A stretch of DNA of 64,000 nt from Ignavibacteria bacterium UBA2333 (lineage in GTDB: Bacteria; Bacteroidota; Ignavibacteria; Kapaibacteriales; Kapaibacteriaceae). The DNA lies in assembly GCA_002344895.1 (NCBI GenBank), contig DDUR01000051.1, forward strand, positions 1 to 64,000, written 5' to 3'. Below the pieces are notes generated by a model. It made no database searches, was not told the origin of the DNA, and worked only from the letters and a program-made list of their open reading frames with translations. Both the position numbers and the translations under genes were made by a program. How positions within the stretch are numbered: position 1 is the first letter of the stretch; every line of letters starts with the position of its first letter. This document shows, piece after piece, positions 59,670 to 64,000 of this stretch.

Positions 59670-60289
59670 ACAAAGGAGACCGACAATGAAGTGTAACCGT
59701 CAAGCTGGGCTACGGCAATGTCACCCGCATGGAGTTGTGCTACACCTTCCGGTGTGCCGGTAAAGATGGCGTCGCCTGCCCGAAGGCCGAAGACGGTTTT
59801 GAGATAGGCAAGGAGTTCCGGTATCGTGCGTTCCATGTTAGCAGTCGTACCCGTTTGGCGCCGTTCGCCGTTGACGTCGAGAGAGAACGTGAGGTTCTGC
59901 GTTACGACCTCTTCTGCCGGAACCACGTGCGAAACAGGAGCGCTTCCTAACCACCCTTTTGCAACGGCCCACGGTTCACCTTTTTGTTTGGCTCTTGCTT
60001 GTACGTCGCGTGCCGTAAGGTCGAGGCCAATTCCGTAACCAGCAATACCGCTCTCGCCGAGAACAACAACGATTTCAACTTCATGATGGACGTTTGTTGT
60101 CCATGGTGGAAGGACGATTGCACTCGAACTCTCAACGTATGCCGACGGAGGTTTGAGAAAGACAATCGGGTCTTCGGGTACGTCGGCACCCATTTCACGT
60201 GCATGGGCAGCATAGTTGCGGCCAATGCAGTACATCGTCCCAACGTTCAGTGTCTGTCCGTTGGTAAACTTCCACGTTGGTACACTCAT
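59666..60289 (-). CDS. Fumarylacetoacetate hydrolase-family protein
   Basis: A 207-residue FAH-family enzyme, probably an acylpyruvase or oxaloacetate decarboxylase-like hydrolase. 'TMYCIGRNYAAHAREMG' and 'PIVFLKPPSAYV' open the domain; the metal-binding Glu-Glu-Asp set is in 'HHEVEIVVVLG' and 'GIGLDLTARDVQ'; 'QRARAKQKGEPWAVAKG'-type residues and 'TIPELLAYLKTVFGLRAGDAIFTGTPEGV' complete it. The short length and lack of an N-terminal domain suit the FAHD1/YcgM group. It is coupled to PBP1A (4-bp overlap). Confidence 0.88.
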   Translation of the reverse strand: MSVPTWKFTNGQTLNVGTMYCIGRNYAAHAREMGADVPEDPIVFLKPPSAYVESSSAIVLPPWTTNVHHEVEIVVVLGESGIAGYGIGLDLTARDVQARAKQKGEPWAVAKGWLGSAPVSHVVPAEEVVTQNLTFSLDVNGERRQTGTTANMERTIPELLAYLKTVFGLRAGDAIFTGTPEGVAQLHAGDIAVAQLDGYTSLSVSFV

Positions 60290-62448
60290 GGCATTGTCCG
60301 TCGTAACGAGTCAGGTTGAACGACATCGTCAATCTGCTCATTGGGTGGTGTGGTAATGATCTCAGGTGTGAGTGTATCGGTGCTATCGGCATGTATGGCA
60401 AAACGTGTTTGACGGAAGCCAATCTCTCCGTCATTGTACACCTTTTGCATGAGTCGTCCCCATGCGGGTGCAGCAGCTCTTCCGCCTTGTCCATAATCGC
60501 CAGTGAATGCAATGCGCCGATCGTCAAAACCCACCCATACGCCACATACTAGCTGCGGCGTGTATCCTACAAACCAGGCGTCGGCAAAATCATTCGTCGT
60601 TCCCGTCTTACCGGCCGCGTCATGTTTATAGTACTGACGAATTCGTGAAGCTGTACCGCCATCGACGACTCCTCGCATGAGGGAGATCATGTCGCGCGCT
60701 ACGTTTGGACTCATGGCATCGGAGACGGTTCGTGGCAGGCGAGCCTCATGAAGGACGTTGCCCATACGATCCTCAATTCGCGTGATGGCTGTCGGAGGAA
60801 CATGGACACCTTGATTCACAAAAGCACCATAGGCAGAAACAAGTTCGAGGGGTGTTACCTCAACACTGCCAAGTGCAATTGATGGAACGGTGCGGAGTGG
60901 TGAACTAATTCCGAGGCGCTGACAAAGGTCAACAACCTTACTTGCCGACGTATGCTCTGTGATAAGTCGGGCTGCAACAGAGTTCGTCGAAAACTTTAGA
61001 GCCTGCCGCAATGTCATCGGACCACCGTCCTTACTTGATCCTCGAGGAGCCCAAACATCACCACTTGAGAGCACTGTACTAAAGGGCCCACTTTCAATTG
61101 TGGTCTCCGTTGATAGTCCCTCTTCAAGTGCCGAAGCATAGACAAAGGGCTTAAATGCCGAACCCGGTTGACGTCGAATCTGTGTAACGTGATTCAGTGA
61201 ATACCGACTTGCAGGGTTTAATCGCATGGCTCGTGGTGATGCACCAACCATGGCTAGTATAGCGCCGGTATGTGGGTCGAGAACAACAAGGCCCGTTTGT
61301 ATTGTTGTCACACTGCGCTTAACACTATCGACAAAGACCTTTGAAGTACGCAGTCGATCGGCAACACGCTTCTTCTTTGCTGTAGGTGCAGAGGCATAGT
61401 CAGAGTGCTGGCGAATAGCTCGATCGATTAAGGCATCAAGTAACTTCTGCTGTCGTTTCCATGACCATTGCTGGTCAAATGTCTTTTGATAACCTTCGAG
61501 ATGTTCGGCAACGGCCTCGTTTGCATACTTCTGAATCTTCGCATTTAATGTCGTATGGATAACCAAGCCGTCGCGATAGAGATCATATCCATTCAGACGG
61601 TCGTTATCTGCACCGTCTCTTGAGAGTTGTTGGCGGATCATCTCCACAAAGTGCGGTGCGATCCCTCGATACGTCTGTGCCGGAGTCGACTTCACGAGAG
61701 GCTCTGCGGTGGCGTCCATCCACTGTTGATTGGTGATGTAGCCCTCTTCAATCATCATCGTGAGGATCAGATTCCGACGTGCGATGCCAGCGGAGTCATC
61801 CGTGTTGTATCGCTCAGGCGCTTTAAAGAGTCCAACGAGCCATGCACACTCAGCAAGAGAAAGCTTCATTGGTTCTTTACCGAAGTATACCTGTGACGCT
61901 ACTCGAATCCCGTATGCACCTCTGCCATAGTAGACGGCATTGGCATACATTTCAAGGATCTCGTCCTTCGTATACGTTCGTTCAATCTGGAATGCCGTCC
62001 ATGCTTCACGGATCTTTCGTGCAAGAGACTGCTCCTGCGTAAAGTAGAGGTTCCGTGCGAGCTGCTGAGTTATCGTTGATGCACCTTCCTTTGTACGCAT
62101 GGCAAAGACGTTCTTGACCATGGCTTTCACAACTCGCATCGTATGTACACCCCAATGATCTCGGAATGCACGGTCTTCGGTTGCGACTAAGGCGTCAATA
62201 AACCCCTTTGGTATCGAGTCGTACGGAGTATATGTTCGGCGTGTTGTTGCAAAGTGTTCGAGGAGGACACCATCTGCGCTGTAGACCTGCGTTGCTAGAT
62301 CTTGGCGAGGGTTCTCAAGCTGCTCCAGTGTAGGTAGGCCACTGCTAAGGACGATGGCCGCATACACGAGAACAACAGCTGTAAAGAAGAGAATGCCGGA
62401 AACAAACCAGCGGACAACGGACGTTGGAGATGGACGACGAATCTTCAT
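60286..62448 (-). CDS. Penicillin-binding protein 1A (class A PBP)
   Basis: A 720-residue bifunctional peptidoglycan synthase. One transmembrane anchor (WFVSGILFFTAVVLVYAAIVL) precedes the GT51 glycosyltransferase, with the catalytic Glu91 in ATEDRAFRDHWG and 'EGASTITQQLARNLYF'. The transpeptidase has Ser430 in PGSAFKPF (SxxK), the SxN motif STN in KFSTNSVAA, and KTGT in GKTGTTNDFADAWFVGYTP. It polymerises and cross-links glycan strands at the outer face of the inner membrane. It follows the OmpA-like gene by 1 bp and overlaps the FAH gene by 4 bp. Confidence 0.95.
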   Translation of the reverse strand: MKIRRPSPTSVVRWFVSGILFFTAVVLVYAAIVLSSGLPTLEQLENPRQDLATQVYSADGVLLEHFATTRRTYTPYDSIPKGFIDALVATEDRAFRDHWGVHTMRVVKAMVKNVFAMRTKEGASTITQQLARNLYFTQEQSLARKIREAWTAFQIERTYTKDEILEMYANAVYYGRGAYGIRVASQVYFGKEPMKLSLAECAWLVGLFKAPERYNTDDSAGIARRNLILTMMIEEGYITNQQWMDATAEPLVKSTPAQTYRGIAPHFVEMIRQQLSRDGADNDRLNGYDLYRDGLVIHTTLNAKIQKYANEAVAEHLEGYQKTFDQQWSWKRQQKLLDALIDRAIRQHSDYASAPTAKKKRVADRLRTSKVFVDSVKRSVTTIQTGLVVLDPHTGAILAMVGASPRAMRLNPASRYSLNHVTQIRRQPGSAFKPFVYASALEEGLSTETTIESGPFSTVLSSGDVWAPRGSSKDGGPMTLRQALKFSTNSVAARLITEHTSASKVVDLCQRLGISSPLRTVPSIALGSVEVTPLELVSAYGAFVNQGVHVPPTAITRIEDRMGNVLHEARLPRTVSDAMSPNVARDMISLMRGVVDGGTASRIRQYYKHDAAGKTGTTNDFADAWFVGYTPQLVCGVWVGFDDRRIAFTGDYGQGGRAAAPAWGRLMQKVYNDGEIGFRQTRFAIHADSTDTLTPEIITTPPNEQIDDVVQPDSLRRTMP

Positions 62449-62449
62449 G

Positions 62450-64000
62450 TTAGCGCTCCATAACCTTCACGAGTTCAACACGACGTGATCGTTTGCGCCA
62501 CTGGTCAACAGCTTCTCCGCGACGTTTATCGGGCAAGAGGCGTTCTCCAGCAGATCGGCCTTCGAGTAATGAACGATCAACGCCAAGTTCCACGAGTCGA
62601 TCCATCACAAACTGTACACGCCGTTCTCCCAACAGAAGATTACTGGCATCGGTATCAACGTCATCGGTATGGCCAATCAAGACGAGCTTCTTGAGATTCG
62701 CGCCACTTGATTGAACGTTTAATGCTACCTGACGCAGTGCGTCCTGCCAGGTCTCTGTTGTTTCTACACCATTGGAGTCAAGTGTATGCTCATACGGATT
62801 GTCAAAAACCGACGTCGGGAAGTTCACGCGCAGATTAAATCGAATCGGTAAGGCTAGTTCGCGTTTGGCGCGCACCGTATCACGAGCCTGATCTCGAGGC
62901 ACGTTAATCGTTGTCTGATCATAAAAAAGATCAGGAGACTGTGCTGTGATTTCTACATCTCTACCTACGGGAACATCAAGCGCATAGGTGCCTGAGGTAT
63001 CGGTACGAGTGCGGCTCACGACACGATCTGTTTGTTCATCACGTGCCGTCACCTCTGCGTCAACAACGGGTTGACGTGTTTGTTCGTGGAGTACGGTGCC
63101 CGTCAGTGTTGCAGTAGGGACTGTGTCGAGGCTCTCAACTGTTGAAGTAATGACGGGCTTACTTGGTGCAACAGGATCAATGGCGATGCTGTCCTCATGT
63201 ACGACGAACATGTCAAACGTTCCAACCCTATCCGACGAGAAGTAGAAGGGAAGCTGAGATGATGATGGCATCCATGGAGCAATCTCATCCTTGGGGCTGT
63301 TAACCAGTTCTCCAAGATTTACCGGATTACCAACAACGATGTTGCCGTTGTCGATACGAAGTGGTGCTGAGAAAATGTCGTAGCCACCCATCGTGGAATG
63401 ACCAGCTGACGCAAAGTACAGGCGTGTTGCATCGGCCGTCACAAATGGTGTTATCTCATCACATGGTGTGTTTACGACATCGCCAAGGTGACGTGGTGAT
63501 GCCCATTGATTACCCTCTCGTACAGTCCACCAAAGATCAGTGCCTGTAACGGCATTTGGCCGCTCGGATGAAAACACCATGTACGTTGTGTTGCCATACG
63601 TAAACACGGCTGGGTGACCGTCCCAAACAATGGGTACAGAGATACTGTCGCCAAGTGCAGAGTCAATGTGAGCAGCAGGGTCGTCCTTGGCGACGGTCGC
63701 CGTCACAAGAGACGCATCACCCATAAGATCAGAATCACGAACATGTGTGATCATAATATTGTTGAACGTCGAAGGAGACACAGACTCGCTGACGGATTCA
63801 ACGTTTGTAAACCGCATCACATCATACGTCGTTGTATCAGTACTCCGTCCACGGAGCAACAAGACATAGTTAGCCGTCAACGACGTAAAGCCCCATTCGC
63901 CCCTTTCCGCAGAAGCAGCACCGAGAACGGGAGCGAGTTTTGCTTTGCGCAGGCGTTCGCGGCTGAAGGCATCGGCGGATGATGGACTATGTGGTGAGGG
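62450..64000 (-). CDS. OmpA-domain protein with PD40 repeats (partial, cut at window edge)
   Basis: Open to the window end, so the N-terminus lies beyond 64000. The visible 516 residues start in a low-complexity Pro/Ser stretch, then PD40/WD40-like propeller repeats ('DEITPFVTADATRLYFASAGHSTMGGYDIF', 'DEIAPWMPSSSQLPFYFSSDRVGTFDMF'), a carboxypeptidase-regulatory-like domain ('LTGTVLHEQTRQPVVDAEVTARDEQT', 'GTYALDVPVGRDVEITA') and an OmpA-like peptidoglycan-binding domain ('LVLIGHTDDVDTDASNLLLGERRVQFVMDRL', 'GRSAGERLLPD', 'RKRSRRVELVKV'). Such proteins (PG-binding Pal-like) tie the outer membrane to the wall and often accompany type IX or gliding genes. A GCCCC word lies upstream of the visible TTG. 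Confidence 0.85.
   Translation of the reverse strand, partial: PSPHSPSSADAFSRERLRKAKLAPVLGAASAERGEWGFTSLTANYVLLLRGRSTDTTTYDVMRFTNVESVSESVSPSTFNNIMITHVRDSDLMGDASLVTATVAKDDPAAHIDSALGDSISVPIVWDGHPAVFTYGNTTYMVFSSERPNAVTGTDLWWTVREGNQWASPRHLGDVVNTPCDEITPFVTADATRLYFASAGHSTMGGYDIFSAPLRIDNGNIVVGNPVNLGELVNSPKDEIAPWMPSSSQLPFYFSSDRVGTFDMFVVHEDSIAIDPVAPSKPVITSTVESLDTVPTATLTGTVLHEQTRQPVVDAEVTARDEQTDRVVSRTRTDTSGTYALDVPVGRDVEITAQSPDLFYDQTTINVPRDQARDTVRAKRELALPIRFNLRVNFPTSVFDNPYEHTLDSNGVETTETWQDALRQVALNVQSSGANLKKLVLIGHTDDVDTDASNLLLGERRVQFVMDRLVELGVDRSLLEGRSAGERLLPDKRRGEAVDQWRKRSRRVELVKVMER
63890..63903 (+). repeat. GCCCC-ATTC-GCCCC word
   Basis: Plus-strand copy within the OmpA-like gene (minus sense, codons Ala-Glu-Arg-Gly-Glu-Trp-Gly). 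Spacer starts with A, the only exception to Y at position 1. Confidence 0.5.

Noticed and set aside
10198..63903. GCCCC words as G-quadruplexes
   Set aside because: Each copy has only two G-runs of four, so a single copy cannot fold an intramolecular quadruplex; pairing between distant copies is speculative.

Overview
The window is a gene-dense chromosomal segment with about 58 protein genes, roughly 50% GC by eye, and no intergenic gap longer than about 250 bp. I see no rRNA, tRNA, insertion sequence, phage gene or CRISPR array. Several large secreted proteins end in the 'YPNP...G' beta-sandwich tail typical of type IX secretion cargo, and there are many lipoproteins and outer-membrane beta-barrels. 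A few gene starts are preceded by a TAnnTTTG-like -10 box of the Bacteroidota type. Together these point to the Bacteroidota-Chlorobiota (FCB) group. A Candidatus Kapaibacteria- or Ignavibacteria-like aerobe would fit, but that placement is inference.

Layout. 1-7.8 kb: a four-helix-bundle protein, a head-GIN lipoprotein, an unknown gene, then a minus-strand run of a large TPR/transglutaminase protein, a BtuF-like binding protein, thiamine pyrophosphokinase and an esterase. 7.8-14.9 kb: universal stress protein, fructose-1,6-bisphosphatase, a Spy-like protein, Tat-exported superoxide dismutase, an RRM RNA-binding protein, leucine dehydrogenase, NusB and a secreted beta-propeller. 14.9-21.2 kb: a minus-strand glycosyltransferase pair, a biotin-dependent carboxylase beta chain, a CAP-domain protein, a MarR regulator and release factor 1. 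21.2-26.4 kb: three cell-surface genes. 26.4-37.6 kb: an RDD protein divergent from a tightly packed SpoIIM / membrane protein / DUF4129 / DUF4350 / MoxR / DUF58 operon, which runs on into CcmB, a phosphoesterase, a GDPD lipoprotein and small barrels. 37.7-42 kb: CrtI, an acetyltransferase-like membrane protein and a Fic protein. 42-45.2 kb: a minus-strand run of an RNA methyltransferase, an MqnA-like protein, transaldolase, a cysteine-less thioredoxin-fold protein and TetR. 45.2-56.2 kb: Tat phosphatase, a giant IgGFc-binding-like surface protein, a CtpA protease, DUF3108, a BadF-type kinase, an LD-carboxypeptidase (minus strand) and a glycine-rich secreted protein. 56.2-64 kb: a minus-strand operon of an OmpA-like protein (cut by the window edge), PBP1A, an FAH-family hydrolase, a surface lipoprotein pair and kynurenine 3-monooxygenase.

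Biology suggested: an envelope-rich, oxygen-tolerant heterotroph with gluconeogenesis (Fbp, transaldolase), amino-acid catabolism (leucine dehydrogenase, acyl-CoA carboxylase, kynurenine 3-monooxygenase), carotenoid synthesis and a large secreted and surface repertoire.

The most unusual signal is not a gene. A short two-block word, GCCCC-(3 or 4 nt)-GCCCC with a T always second in the spacer, occurs 15 times in both orientations and in all three reading frames of unrelated genes, against about 0.25 expected by a simple estimate. A second non-coding oddity is a perfect 17-bp GC-rich REP-like palindrome between prfA and a marR gene.
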